Source: Herbaspirillum robiniae (GTDB lineage Bacteria > Pseudomonadota > Gammaproteobacteria > Burkholderiales > Burkholderiaceae_D). From it: a stretch of 64,000 nucleotides of DNA. The stretch is from NCBI RefSeq assembly GCF_002213415.1, contig NZ_NJGU01000007.1:297863-361862 (forward strand), given 5' to 3'. Positions 1-8,184 of this stretch are shown piece by piece. Position 1 is the stretch's first letter, and each line of letters starts with the position of its first letter. Below the pieces are notes generated by a model. That model did no database searches and was not told the DNA's origin. It saw only the letters and a list, made by a program, of their open reading frames with translations. The position numbers and the translations under genes are program-made.

Positions 1-514
1 GTCCGCGCTGATGGTCACGCACGACCAGGGCGAGGCGATGGCGATCTCGGACCGCATCCTGCTGTTGAACAACGGCCGCATCGAGCAGCAGGGCACGCCG
101 CAAAGCATGTACCAGACGCCCGAGACGCTGTTTACCGCCGAATTCATGGGCAGCAACAACAAGCTGGCCGCGCAGGTCGTCAGCCGCGAGGGCGAGCGCG
201 TCACGCTCAAGCTGGACGGCGGCACGGCGGTGGCCACGCTGCGCGGCAGGAGCGACGTGCAGCAGGGCCAGGACGTGACCGGCATCATCCGCGTCGAGCA
301 GGTGCGGGTGTCGGCCCAGCCCAGCGACAACGCGATTCGCCTGCCGCTCTCCACTTGCATGTACCTGGGCGACCGCTGGGAGTGCCTGTTCAAGGCCGGC
401 GGCGTGAACGGCGCCGGCAGCGGCGCCGTCGGCCTGCGCGCCTACGCGCCGCAGCGCCTGGAGCAGGGCGAGTACTGGCTCTCGCTGCCCGAGCAGGCGC
501 TCTGGGCCTTCTGA
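1..514 (+). CDS. ABC transporter ATP-binding protein, C-terminal part (5' truncated by window edge)
   Basis: The reading frame is open from base 2 and begins inside the nucleotide-binding domain. The first visible motif, VTHDQGEAM, is the H-loop (switch His) region that follows Walker B. After it come IxxGxIEQQGTPQSMYQTPET, typical of the MOI/CUT1 class of importer ATPases (PotA, FbpC and UgpC type), and a C-terminal TOBE-like beta domain of about 100 residues. It would energise an inner-membrane importer. The permeases and binding protein must lie to the left of the window. The substrate (polyamine, iron, sugar or phosphonate) cannot be judged from this end. The gene stops with TGA at 512-514 and no terminator is obvious before the porin. 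Confidence 0.85.
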   Translation, partial: SALMVTHDQGEAMAISDRILLLNNGRIEQQGTPQSMYQTPETLFTAEFMGSNNKLAAQVVSREGERVTLKLDGGTAVATLRGRSDVQQGQDVTGIIRVEQVRVSAQPSDNAIRLPLSTCMYLGDRWECLFKAGGVNGAGSGAVGLRAYAPQRLEQGEYWLSLPEQALWAF

Positions 515-675
515 TTTCCGCCGCCCGGCGCCAGCCGGGGGAGGGGAGGGCGGATGCGGGGCGACCGGCCTGCGCATCCGCATGGCGGTGTGCACAACAG
601 ACCGCGATAACGACAAGCCGCAGCCGCATGGTGCGCGGCGCAACACCACAACAGCTTTCAACCAAGGAGATCACA

Positions 676-1746
676 GTGCAGAAGAAACATCTGGCCGCCG
701 CGACGGCGCTGGCCGCCATCGCCGCAGCCGCGGGCCATGCCCAGGCGCAGAGCAGCGTCACCATCTACGGCCTCATCGATTCGGGCGTGGAATTCGTCAA
801 CAACGCCGGCGCCAACGGCGGCAGCGTCACCCGCCTGTCCTCGGGCACCATGAACACCTCGCGCATCGGCTTTCGCGGCAGCGAAGACCTGGGCGGCGGC
901 CTGAAGGCCATCTTCCAGCTGGAAAACGGCTTCAAGCTGGACAACGGCGGCTTCGACGGCGACGCCAACCAGCTCTTCAACCGCCAGTCCAACGTCGGCC
1001 TGGAGGGCGGCTTCGGACGCGTGGTGGCCGGACGCTCGTTCTCCACCACCTATGACTTCATCCTGCCGTTCGACCCGATGGGCTACTCGGCCAACTACTC
1101 GTGGGTGACCTCGGCCGGCGCCACCGGCGGGCGCAAGGACGGCATGCCCACCGGCGTGTCCAACCTGGTGAAGTACCAGGGCGAATTCAGCGGCGTGAAG
1201 ATCGGCGCCATGTACGGCTTCGGTGAAGTCGCCGGCAATACCAGCGACAGCGCCAAGTACGGCGTCGGCCTGGGCTGGGGTACCGGACCGTTCAGCGTGG
1301 CCGGCACCTTCGACCGCGTCAACGGCACCACTGCCGCCAACGGCGCCTACGACAAGACCACCACCGCCCACCTGGCCGGCGGTTACCAGCTGAGCGACGC
1401 CTGGAAGTTCAACCTGGGTTACCGCTACTACAAGAAGACGCTGGCCTCCGGCGCCACCGACCTGCGCAGCGATTTCTTCTGGGGCGGCGCCAGCTACAAG
1501 ATCACGCCTGCAATGACGCTGATCGGCACGGTGTACTACCAGAACATCAAGAACGTGGCCAGGGATGCGGATCCGATCATGTACTCGCTGCGCCTGAAGT
1601 ACGCCATGTCCAAGCGCACCGACCTGTACCTGAGCACGGCCTACGCCAAGGCCAAGAACAACCAGCTGGTCGGCCTGTCGCGCGACGATGTCGGCTACGG
1701 CAACAGCCAGTTCGGCATGACGCTGGGCATGCAGCACCGCTTCTGA
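676..1746 (+). CDS. Outer-membrane trimeric porin (Gram-negative porin family)
   Basis: A 356-aa general porin. The start is taken as GTG 676 because AAGGAG lies at 663-668 and translation from there gives a clean signal peptide (QKKHLAAATA... AQA, cleaved near residue 24). The mature protein begins QSSVTIYGLIDSG, the hallmark of Burkholderiales porins, and contains GFRGSEDLGGGLKAIFQLE, the loop typical of the family. It ends in HRF, the terminal Phe used for BAM recognition. The frame stays open upstream to 355, but that stretch overlaps the ABC gene and has no start signal. A hairpin terminator follows at 1811. It diffuses small hydrophilic solutes across the outer membrane; specificity is unknown. 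Confidence 0.93.
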   Translation: MQKKHLAAATALAAIAAAAGHAQAQSSVTIYGLIDSGVEFVNNAGANGGSVTRLSSGTMNTSRIGFRGSEDLGGGLKAIFQLENGFKLDNGGFDGDANQLFNRQSNVGLEGGFGRVVAGRSFSTTYDFILPFDPMGYSANYSWVTSAGATGGRKDGMPTGVSNLVKYQGEFSGVKIGAMYGFGEVAGNTSDSAKYGVGLGWGTGPFSVAGTFDRVNGTTAANGAYDKTTTAHLAGGYQLSDAWKFNLGYRYYKKTLASGATDLRSDFFWGGASYKITPAMTLIGTVYYQNIKNVARDADPIMYSLRLKYAMSKRTDLYLSTAYAKAKNNQLVGLSRDDVGYGNSQFGMTLGMQHRF

Positions 1747-1810
1747 GTTTGAGGAAGCCACCGGCGCGGATGCGCCGGGTTTGAATAGTCTTGAGACGTC
1801 GGAACTTGAT

Positions 1811-1844
1811 CCGGCACGGGGGCATCCTCCGTGCCGGTTTTTTT
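1811..1844 (+). terminator. Rho-independent terminator of the porin gene
   Basis: Perfect 9-bp arms CCGGCACGG (1811-1819) and CCGTGCCGG (1829-1837) are followed by seven T. The T-run touches the stop codon of the convergent dsbB gene (TAA, complement of 1843-1845). Confidence 0.9.
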
Positions 1845-2421
1845 ATTTGCCGAGCAGCTGGTAGAAGGTGGGATCGTCCTCGCAGGCGCCGCCGCCGCAT
1901 TCGAGCACGGTGGAAACCAGGTTGCCGGCCACCAGCAGGATGAACAGGATGCAGGCCAGCTTGCCGCCCGCCGATTTCCAGGCCGGATCGCGCGCCGGAG
2001 CTTCCCAGCTCTTGAGCATCAGCAGCAGCGCGATGCCGGCCACGGCGGCCAGCGAAGACAGCGCGGCCAGCGTGTAGAAATGCAGGCCCATGAAGGTCGA
2101 GCCGTAGCCGGCGTCGCCCGGCGTGATGTGCAGGAACACCTGGCGCAGCGCGATGACGCCGGTGGCCAGCGCGCCCGCCAGCGCCACGCCGTAGTGCGCC
2201 GCCTTCACGCCGAAGCGCACGTTCATCATCAGGCCGATGCCCATGAGGATCATGCCGGCGCGCTGCAGCAGGCACAGCGGACAGGGCAGTTCCTTGAGCG
2301 CCAGCTGGTAGTAGAAGGCGATGCCGAGCGAAGCGCAGATGGCCAACAGGCCCAGCACGTTGAGCACGTTGCCGCCGGAGCTGGCGTTGCCGCGCAGGGA
2401 GGAATAGGGAGATTGGTCCAT
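1843..2421 (-). CDS. dsbB: DsbB-like disulfide bond formation protein, five-TM variant
   Basis: A 192-aa inner-membrane protein of the DsbB family, which re-oxidises a periplasmic DsbA-type thiol oxidase using quinone. The first cysteine pair is C47-P-L-C50, right after the first TM segment, as in DsbB. The second pair is unusual. The loop after TM3 (about residues 93-115) has no cysteine, and C175 and C180 instead lie in the C-terminal tail (ECGGGACEDDP) after an apparent fifth TM at about 154-173. With an inside N-terminus this still places them in the periplasm. It sits 9 bp downstream of a 52-aa membrane protein gene, very likely one operon. The family call is firm; the topology is inferred by eye. 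Confidence 0.88.
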   Translation of the reverse strand: MDQSPYSSLRGNASSGGNVLNVLGLLAICASLGIAFYYQLALKELPCPLCLLQRAGMILMGIGLMMNVRFGVKAAHYGVALAGALATGVIALRQVFLHITPGDAGYGSTFMGLHFYTLAALSSLAAVAGIALLLMLKSWEAPARDPAWKSAGGKLACILFILLVAGNLVSTVLECGGGACEDDPTFYQLLGK

Positions 2422-2430
2422 GTCGCCGCC

Positions 2431-2589
2431 TCAGAAGGAAAGCGTCAGCGCGCTGGTCGCGTGGAAGGAGAACGACCACAGCGTCACGCACAGCGTGGCC
2501 AGCCACATGGCGTAGCTGAAGCCCTTCCAGCCGGCGGCGATGCCCAGCACGGCGAAGAGCGCCAGCAGGAACGGAAGATACATGAACAT
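2431..2589 (-). CDS. Small two-TM membrane protein, DUF5993-like, partner of dsbB
   Basis: A 52-aa hydrophobic protein with two membrane segments (YLPFLLALFAVLGIAAGW and YAMWLATLCVTLWSFSF) and one cysteine (C34). It resembles the small DUF5993 proteins that I recall being found beside dsbB genes; that recall needs a search. The start is the ATG at 2589, which begins MFMYLPF. A longer frame exists upstream, but it is polar and lacks a ribosome-binding site. Only 9 bp separate it from dsbB, so the two are probably co-transcribed and may work together in quinone-linked thiol oxidation. The function is not known. Confidence 0.7.
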   Translation of the reverse strand: MFMYLPFLLALFAVLGIAAGWKGFSYAMWLATLCVTLWSFSFHATSALTLSF

Positions 2590-2786
2590 GGGGAAAGCCT
2601 TTGTCTTGATCCAGGTCCGCATTGGCGGTTTTGTTTGTGCGCGATGATAACGTAAAGCAAGTGATAAGCTGCCGTGATTTTGGGCAGGCGAGGCAATTTC
2701 CCGTGCATTTGGACGGGTTCCTTGTTCTTCTGGCAAGCGCCGCGGCCCGGATTCCGCATTCGCAACATCAATAAGAGGAGAGACCA

Positions 2787-3749
2787 ATGCAAGAACAACA
2801 AGCCGTCCCGCCGTCCGGCATCAAGCGCATCGCCGTGGTCGGCACCGGCGTCATCGGCGCCAGCTGGGTGGCCTACTTCCTGGCGCGCGGGCTGGACGTG
2901 TCGGCCACCGATCCCATGCCGGACGCCGAACGCAAATTGCGCGAGGCCGTGGCGCGCCACTGGCCCAGCCTGGAAACGCTGGGCCTGGCGCCGGGCGCAT
3001 CGCTGGAGCGACTGCGCTTTTTCGACAAGCTGGAAGATGCACTGGAAGGCGCCGACTTCGTGCAGGAAAACGGTCCCGAGCGCGAAGACCTGAAGATCGA
3101 CCTGTTCCGTCGCATGGATGCGGCCTTGCCGGCGCACGTGATCCTGGCCTCCAGTTCGTCGGGCCTGCTGATGAGCAAGGTGCAGGCCGCCTGCCGCCAC
3201 CCTGGGCGGGTGGTGCTGGGGCATCCCTTCAATCCGCCGCACCTGATCCCGCTGGTGGAGGTGATCGGCGGACAGGCGAGCTCGGAAGCGGCGGTGCAGT
3301 CGGCGCTGGACTTCTATGCGGCGGTGGGCAAGAAGCCCATCCATGTGCGCAAGGAGGTGAAGGGCCACATCGCCAACCGCCTGCAGGCAGCCTTGTGGCG
3401 CGAGGCCTTTCACCTGGTGGAGCAGGGCGTGGCCAGCACCGAGGACATCGATACCGCCATCGCCTACGGACCGGGCTTGCGCTGGGCGCTGATGGGGCCT
3501 TACCTGAACCTGCACCTGGCCGGCGGCGAGGGCGGGGCGCGCCATGCGCTGGATCACCTGGGGCCGCCTATCGAGAGCTGGTGGGCGGATCTGGGTTCGC
3601 CTGCCATCACCGAGTCGCTGAAAGAGACGATCACGGCCGGGGTGGAGGAGCAGATGGAGGGGAAGACCCTGGGAGGCCTGGCGGCTGAGCGGGATCAGTT
3701 GCTGGTGCAGTTGCTGGTGGCCAAGGGGAAGGCCAAGGTGATTCCTTGA
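2787..3749 (+). CDS. 3-hydroxyacyl-CoA dehydrogenase family protein, carnitine 3-dehydrogenase-like
   Basis: A 320-aa soluble NAD-dependent dehydrogenase. A Rossmann motif GTGVIG lies at residues 19-24, followed by ASSSSGLLMS, GHPFNPPHLIPLVEV (the conserved HPFNP of 3-hydroxyacyl-CoA dehydrogenases) and KEVKGHIANRLQAALWREA. The C-terminal motif YGPGLRWALMGP resembles L-carnitine dehydrogenases, which oxidise carnitine to 3-dehydrocarnitine, more than the classic short 3-hydroxybutyryl-CoA enzymes (about 285 aa). A strong AAGAGGAGAG precedes the start. No carnitine genes (thioesterase, BKACE protein) lie beside it, so the substrate stays open. It is divergent from the dsbB pair. Confidence 0.82.
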   Translation: MQEQQAVPPSGIKRIAVVGTGVIGASWVAYFLARGLDVSATDPMPDAERKLREAVARHWPSLETLGLAPGASLERLRFFDKLEDALEGADFVQENGPEREDLKIDLFRRMDAALPAHVILASSSSGLLMSKVQAACRHPGRVVLGHPFNPPHLIPLVEVIGGQASSEAAVQSALDFYAAVGKKPIHVRKEVKGHIANRLQAALWREAFHLVEQGVASTEDIDTAIAYGPGLRWALMGPYLNLHLAGGEGGARHALDHLGPPIESWWADLGSPAITESLKETITAGVEEQMEGKTLGGLAAERDQLLVQLLVAKGKAKVIP

Positions 3750-3843
3750 GCTTGGGTTTTGTCGTGGGTTGATCTGTTTTGTGCTTGCCTGTTGGGGCGG
3801 GGGAGAGGCGGAATTTGTGGGTGGCTTGGCTTGCCTGCGGCTT

Positions 3844-4360
3844 CGATATACAGGCTCGCTATCTAATGTAATCCGTCATCCCGGCGAAGGCCGGGATCCA
3901 GCGTCGTTCGTCGCGCCTCCGAGAACTCCGTTCGGACTGAGTAGCCGCGTATGCGGCGTATCGAAGTCAGCGTGTATGCGGTTGTGTTTGTTTGGGTAGT
4001 CTGGTCTTGCTGCCTGCAGATGTACTGGCTCTATGCCTATCTTTCTCCGGCCGAAACGGAGCGCCGGGAGCGGCCCGGCAGCCGCTCACTTTTCTTGCTC
4101 CGCCAAGAAAAGTAAGCAAAAGAAGGCGGCCGCTACCGCCCAGCCCCTTCGGGGTACCCGCTGAACCGCACGGAAAAATGGGAAAGGAGGCAAGTCGCTA
4201 CGCTCCGGCCTCCTTTCTGATCCATTTTTCCGCGCGATTCAGCGGCTGGGCAGAAGCGGACTTCGTCTCCGGCTCGCCTGCGGCTTTGCCTTGTTCTTTT
4301 CATGCTCGCCTTCGGCCTCGCGGTGCTTGCTGCTTGCTGCTCGCTGCTCGCCTGCGGCAT
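3844..4360. repeat. Tandem intergenic repeat, unit 1 (517 bp)
   Basis: First full copy of a long tandem repeat beginning CGATATACAGGCTCGCTAT. In order it holds ATCCCGGC-GAAG-GCCGGGAT (3878-3897), a hairpin with arms ACTTTTCTTG (4088-4097) and CAAGAAAAGT (4104-4113), and a long hairpin with arms 4159-4181 and 4222-4244. In this copy the long hairpin carries two mismatches. It lies between two convergent genes, so it sits in 3' regions. The open frames across it are arginine-rich and not conserved between copies, so I do not call genes. Confidence 0.88.
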
Positions 4361-4871
4361 CGATATACAGGCTCGCTATCTCATACAATCCGTCATCCCG
4401 GCGAAGGCCGGGATCCAGTGTCGTTCGTCGCGCCTCCGAGAACTTCGTTCGGACTGAGTAGCCGCTTTGCGGCGTATCGAAGTCAGCGTATATGCGGTTG
4501 TTCTTCGGGGTAGTCTGCTCTTGCTGCCTGCAGATGTACTGGCTCTATGCCTATCTTTCTCCGGTCGAAACGGAGCGCCGGGGGGCGGCCCGGCAGCCGC
4601 TCACTTTCTTTGCTCCGCCAAAGAAAGTAAGCAAAGAAAGGCGGCCGCTACCGCCCCGCCCCTTCGGGGTGCCCGCTGAACCGCACGGAAAAATGGGAAA
4701 GGAGGCAAGTCGCTGCGCTCCGGCCTCCTTTCTGATCCATTTTTCCGTGCGGTTCAGCGGCTGGGCAGAAGCGGACTTCGTTGACGGCTCGCCTGCGGCT
4801 TTGCCTTGTGTCCGGCTCGCCTTCGGCCTCGCGGTGCTTGCTGCTCGCTGCTCGCTGCTCGCCTGTGGCAT
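4361..4871. repeat. Tandem intergenic repeat, unit 2 (511 bp)
   Basis: Second full copy, same order of elements. The GCCGGGAT hairpin is at 4395-4414. The second hairpin has arms ACTTTCTTTG (4603-4612) and CAAAGAAAGT (4619-4628), with both arms changed relative to unit 1 so that pairing is kept. The long hairpin here is perfect: 23-nt arms at 4674-4696 and 4737-4759, plus inner 10-nt arms GAAAGGAGGC (4697-4706) and GCCTCCTTTC (4723-4732). Confidence 0.88.
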
Positions 4872-4945
4872 CGATTCCCTGGCTCGCTATCCAATGTAAT
4901 CCGTCATCCCGGCGAAGGCCGGGATCCAGCGTCGTTCGTTGCGCC
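4872..4945. repeat. Tandem intergenic repeat, truncated third copy
   Basis: Only the first 74 bases of the repeat are present, including the ATCCCGGC-GAAG-GCCGGGAT hairpin (4906-4925). Similarity stops at GCGCC, just before the 3' end of the LysR gene. Confidence 0.85.
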
Positions 4946-4997
4946 ACACCAAACGCATCCAGCCCCCAACCACGACCAACAAAGCCGCAGCACGACC

Positions 4998-5903
4998 CTA
5001 CTTGCCCTTTCTCCTGCTGGGCGCCATCTCCCGCATCAAGGCGATGAAGCGCTGCGCTCCCAGCCCCAGCGGCCGGTCCTTGCTCCACACCACGTCCACC
5101 CACAGGCGCAGCTGGTTGCTGATGTTGTCGAAGTCGATCGCTGCCAGCAGTCCGGCCTCGATCTGCTGTTGCACCAGGCTGTGCGGCAGGTAGGCCCAGC
5201 CCAGGCCTTCGCGCACCAGCGACAGCGTGGCCAGGTGGTTGTCGGTGCGCCAGATCTGGCGAGCCAAAAAGAAGCGAGGGTCGGAGATGCTGGCGTCGCG
5301 GCTGGCTACCGCGATCTGGCGGATGTCGTACAGGTCTTCGTAGCGCAGCTTGCGCTTCCTTCCCTTCAGGGCCGGGTGCTGCGGCGAGATGACCGCCACC
5401 AGCATTTCGCTGCTGAATTCCTGGAAGGCCTCGCGGTCGTTGCCGGCGTGGCGCTCGAACACCAGCGCCAGCTGCGCGGTGTTGTCGTACAGCATGCGCA
5501 TGGCGTCGGCCTGCGGCGAGGAGAGGACTTCCACCTCCAGCGACGGGAACTCCTCGGCCAGCACCGCCAGCGGCCGCGCCCATGGCACCGACAGCAGCTC
5601 GGGCGCGACCGCCAGCGTCAGCTTGCGCTCCAGCCCCTGGTGCATGGCCAGGGCGTGGGCGTCGAGCTGGCGCAGGGTGCTGGCCAGCAGGCGGGCGTCG
5701 GGTTCGAGCGCACGCGCCATGTCGGTGGGACGGGCGTCGCGCGCGGTGCGGTCGAACAGGATCAGGTCCAGCTCGGCCTCGAGCTGGCTGATGGTCATGC
5801 TGACCGACGAGGGCACGCGGCCCAGCGCGCGCGCCGCGGCAGAGAAGGAGCCGCCGTCGAGCACGGCGAGGAAAACCCGGACGTTGTCGCTGGAGAAAGC
5901 CAT
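4998..5903 (-). CDS. LysR-family transcriptional regulator (likely regulator of the adjacent PACE efflux gene)
   Basis: A 301-aa LysR-type regulator. The N-terminal winged HTH reads FLAVLDGGSFSAAARALGRVPSSVSMTISQLEAEL (residues about 11-45), followed by a substrate-binding domain that ends in a basic tail (PSRRKGK). It is divergent from the PACE exporter gene at 6045, across a 141-bp gap. In Acinetobacter the PACE gene aceI is controlled by a divergent LysR regulator, AceR, and this arrangement matches. The gap has an inverted repeat AAGAAG-CCGA-CTTCTT (5933-5948) that could be the operator. The effector is unknown; polyamines or biguanides are plausible from the family. Confidence 0.9.
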   Translation of the reverse strand: MAFSSDNVRVFLAVLDGGSFSAAARALGRVPSSVSMTISQLEAELDLILFDRTARDARPTDMARALEPDARLLASTLRQLDAHALAMHQGLERKLTLAVAPELLSVPWARPLAVLAEEFPSLEVEVLSSPQADAMRMLYDNTAQLALVFERHAGNDREAFQEFSSEMLVAVISPQHPALKGRKRKLRYEDLYDIRQIAVASRDASISDPRFFLARQIWRTDNHLATLSLVREGLGWAYLPHSLVQQQIEAGLLAAIDFDNISNQLRLWVDVVWSKDRPLGLGAQRFIALMREMAPSRRKGK

Positions 5904-5932
5904 GTTGCTATTTTGGTTATCAAAAAATCTGA

Positions 5933-5948
5933 AAGAAGCCGACTTCTT
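5933..5948. promoter_or_regulatory. Inverted repeat in the LysR/PACE intergenic region
   Basis: AAGAAG (5933-5938), CCGA, CTTCTT (5943-5948). It lies 30 bp before the LysR start and about 97 bp before the PACE start, in an AT-rich stretch, where a LysR site would be expected. The role is inferred. Confidence 0.4.
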
Positions 5949-6044
5949 CTATCAAAAATTAAACCATAAAATTCTCCCCGTACCCAAGGCCTATATGAAA
6001 CAACGCCATTTCGCGTTGCCAGGCCGGCAACCCAGGAGAATTCC

Positions 6045-6506
6045 ATGCAAGGCTTCAAACGCAAACTGACCTACGCCTGCCTGTTCGAGGCACTGGCGAT
6101 CGTCTTCACCACCTTCGGCCTGGCCGTCATCGCCGGCCACGACAGCGCCCATTCGACCGCCGCCGCCGTGGCCTCGTCGACCATCGCCTTCATCTGGAAC
6201 TTCATCTTCAACGGCCTGTTCGAGCGCTGGGAAGCGCGCCAGGCCAAGCGCGGCCGCGGCTTCGCCCGTCGCGCGGCGCACGCCATCGGTTTCGAGGGCG
6301 GGCTGGTGCTGATGCTGGTGCCGATGTTCGCCTGGTGGCTCGATATCGGGCTGTGGGACGCCTTCGTGCTGGATCTCGGCCTGATCGTGTTCTTCATGGT
6401 CTACACCTACCTGTTCAACCTGGGCTTCGACCGGGTGTTCGGCCTGCCCAGCTCGGCCATGCCGGCCCCGGCGCCGCAGCCGGGCCGGCCGGTGGAGGCG
6501 CGCTGA
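6045..6506 (+). CDS. PACE-family proton-coupled efflux transporter (AceI-like)
   Basis: A 153-aa, four-TM inner-membrane exporter with the full set of PACE motifs. RKLTYACLFE (residues 6-15) carries the functional acidic residue E15. WNFIFNGLFERWE follows, then the second-repeat motif RRAAHAIGFE, then YTYLFNLGFDRVF. The family exports chlorhexidine, other biocides and short diamines. The start ATG 6045 has AGGAGA at 6034-6039. The C-terminus is a short proline/alanine tail. It is divergent from a LysR gene that probably controls it. Confidence 0.93.
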   Translation: MQGFKRKLTYACLFEALAIVFTTFGLAVIAGHDSAHSTAAAVASSTIAFIWNFIFNGLFERWEARQAKRGRGFARRAAHAIGFEGGLVLMLVPMFAWWLDIGLWDAFVLDLGLIVFFMVYTYLFNLGFDRVFGLPSSAMPAPAPQPGRPVEAR

Positions 6507-6682
6507 GCGCGGCCGGCCAGGGAGATTCCTGATGGGGAAATGCCTGATGCGTTTCCCGCAACTTTCAGGATTGCCCCGATGTCGGTGAATCCGGCAAAAA
6601 ACTAAAGTGTCTCCATACCCGCTGCACACAGAAGTTCTCGCACAGGGCGAGGGCAGTCGCAGGGATCCACAGGAGAATGAAC

Positions 6683-7183
6683 ATGTTTTTTGCCAAGAAA
6701 AATCGCTTCGTCTGCGCTTCCATCGCCGCCGTCGTCCTGGCTTCCAGCGCTCCCGCATCCTTCGCCGCGACCGCCACCAGCTCGCTGACCATCAGCGCAT
6801 CGGTGGTTGCAGCCTGCACCGTGGTCGGCTCGGCCATCGCCTTCGGCGCCTACACGCAAACAGTGGTGAACCAAAGCGGCAGCATCACCGTGCTGTGCAC
6901 CAACGGCACCACCTACAACGTCGGCCTTGACGCCGGCACCGGCAGCGGCTCCAGCGTGACCACCCGCAAGATGAGCGCCACCGGCGGCGGCACCCTGAAC
7001 TACGCGCTGTACCGTGATTCGGGCCGCACCAACAACTGGGGTTCGACCATCGGCACCGACACCCAGGCCGGCACCGGCACCGGTCTGCTGCAAACGCTGA
7101 CCGTGTACGGCCAGATCCCGGCTTCGCAAACACCGCTGGCCGGCGCCTACTCGGACACCGTGACCGTCACGCTGACCTACTGA
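6683..7183 (+). CDS. Spore coat U domain protein (secreted, Csu-type pilin-like)
   Basis: A 166-aa exported protein. Two in-frame ATGs are possible. AGGAG at 6671-6675 sits only 1 nt before ATG 6677 but 7 nt before ATG 6683, so 6683 is chosen. A signal peptide (KKNRFVCASIAAVVLASSAPASFA) is followed by a Ser/Thr/Gly-rich beta domain with two cysteines (ACTVV, VLCTNG), and it ends GAYSDTVTVTLTY. This is the SCPU pattern seen in Csu-like chaperone-usher pilus subunits. No chaperone or usher is nearby, so it may be a lone adhesin or coat protein. A terminator follows at 7227. Confidence 0.87.
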   Translation: MFFAKKNRFVCASIAAVVLASSAPASFAATATSSLTISASVVAACTVVGSAIAFGAYTQTVVNQSGSITVLCTNGTTYNVGLDAGTGSGSSVTTRKMSATGGGTLNYALYRDSGRTNNWGSTIGTDTQAGTGTGLLQTLTVYGQIPASQTPLAGAYSDTVTVTLTY

Positions 7184-7226
7184 TCTGCCGATGCGCGGCG
7201 GCGGATGTCCGCCGCGACCAGAAGTC

Positions 7227-7253
7227 AAAAGCCCGCTTCAACGCGGGCTTTTT
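7227..7253 (+). terminator. Rho-independent terminator of the SCPU gene
   Basis: Arms GCCCGC (7231-7236) and GCGGGC (7243-7248) are extended by A4/T5 flanks, giving a U-tract on the plus strand. Confidence 0.88.
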
Positions 7254-7450
7254 CATTTGCCGCATGGGTTTGCATTTTTATCCCTGCCGGCGACAGGGAT
7301 TAGGCTTGTCTGTTTCCTACTAGAATTGAATCTTTTCGTCTTCCGGGCATCTTTTCGGAAGATCCGGACCCACCGTCCACCGCCACCCAACCGGCAGCCT
7401 CCGAACGGCCCTCGCGGCCGCGATTTCCACAACCCCATCGGAGAAATGCC

Positions 7451-8062
7451 ATGCCTTATACCTTGCCAGCCCTGCCCTACGCCTACGATGCGCTCGAGCC
7501 GCACATCGATGCGCAGACCATGGAAATCCACTACAGCAAGCACCACCAGACCTACATCAACAACCTCAACGCCGCCGTCGCCGGCACCGAGTGGGAAAAG
7601 TTGCCGGTCGAGGAACTGGTGGCGCGCGTGAAAGACGTGCCGGACAAGCTGCGCGCCGCCGTGGTCAACCAGGGCGGCGGCCACGCCAACCACGCGCTGT
7701 TCTGGACCGTGATGGCGCCCGATGGCGGCGGCAAGCCCGACGGCAAGCTGGCCGCGGCGATCGATGCCGAGCTCGGCGGCTTCGACGCCTTCAAGGAAGC
7801 CTTCACCAAGGCCGCCGTCTCGCGCTTCGGCAGCGGCTGGGCCTGGCTGTCGGTCACGCCGCAAAAGAAACTGGTGGTGGAAAGCAGCGGCAATCAGGAC
7901 AGCCCGCTGATGAACGGCAACACCCCCATCCTCGGCTTGGACGTATGGGAGCACGCCTACTACCTGCGCTACCAGAACCGCCGCCCGGAATACATCGGCG
8001 CCTTCTACAACGTGGTGAACTGGCCTGAGGTAGCGCGTCGTTATGCCGCTGCCATTGCCTGA
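7451..8062 (+). CDS. sodA: Superoxide dismutase, Mn-type by signature residues
   Basis: A 203-aa Fe/Mn superoxide dismutase, converting superoxide to H2O2 and O2. The metal ligands are H27 (EIHYSKHH), H81 ([11 protein letters not shown]), D164 and H168 (LDVWEHAYY). Two residues separate Mn from Fe enzymes: Gly77 in the GGGHANH motif and Gln149 in SGNQDSPLM. Both are of the Mn type; Fe enzymes carry Gln and Gly/Ala-type residues at these places. Some enzymes of the family are cambialistic, so the metal is inferred. GGAG precedes the start. There is no signal peptide, so it is cytoplasmic. A terminator follows. Confidence 0.93.
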   Translation: MPYTLPALPYAYDALEPHIDAQTMEIHYSKHHQTYINNLNAAVAGTEWEKLPVEELVARVKDVPDKLRAAVVNQGGGHANHALFWTVMAPDGGGKPDGKLAAAIDAELGGFDAFKEAFTKAAVSRFGSGWAWLSVTPQKKLVVESSGNQDSPLMNGNTPILGLDVWEHAYYLRYQNRRPEYIGAFYNVVNWPEVARRYAAAIA

Positions 8063-8082
8063 GCCTGTTTTCGCGCCAATAG

Positions 8083-8110
8083 AAACGGCGTCCATCGGGC
8101 GCCGTTTTTT
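8083..8110 (+). terminator. Rho-independent terminator of sodA
   Basis: Arms AAACGGCG (8083-8090) and CGCCGTTT (8100-8107), with a T6 tract from 8105. Confidence 0.9.
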
Positions 8111-8184
8111 CGTCTGATCGAGCGTAGCTGGCGATCGCTACAATGAGCGTATTGCTGAAAGGACAGATCGGTGTCGGAAGCCGA

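Noticed and set aside
355..675. N-terminal extension of the first porin frame
   Set aside because: It overlaps the ABC gene, is Arg/Ala-rich, and the signal peptide with AAGGAG site begins at GTG 676.
3769..4899. Several open frames of 70-173 aa across the tandem repeats
   Set aside because: They are Arg/Ser/Pro-rich readings of repeat DNA on both strands, differ in frame between copies and lack ribosome-binding sites.
6535..6557. GGGAAA/TTTCCC hairpin after the PACE gene
   Set aside because: There is no T-tract; it may be chance.
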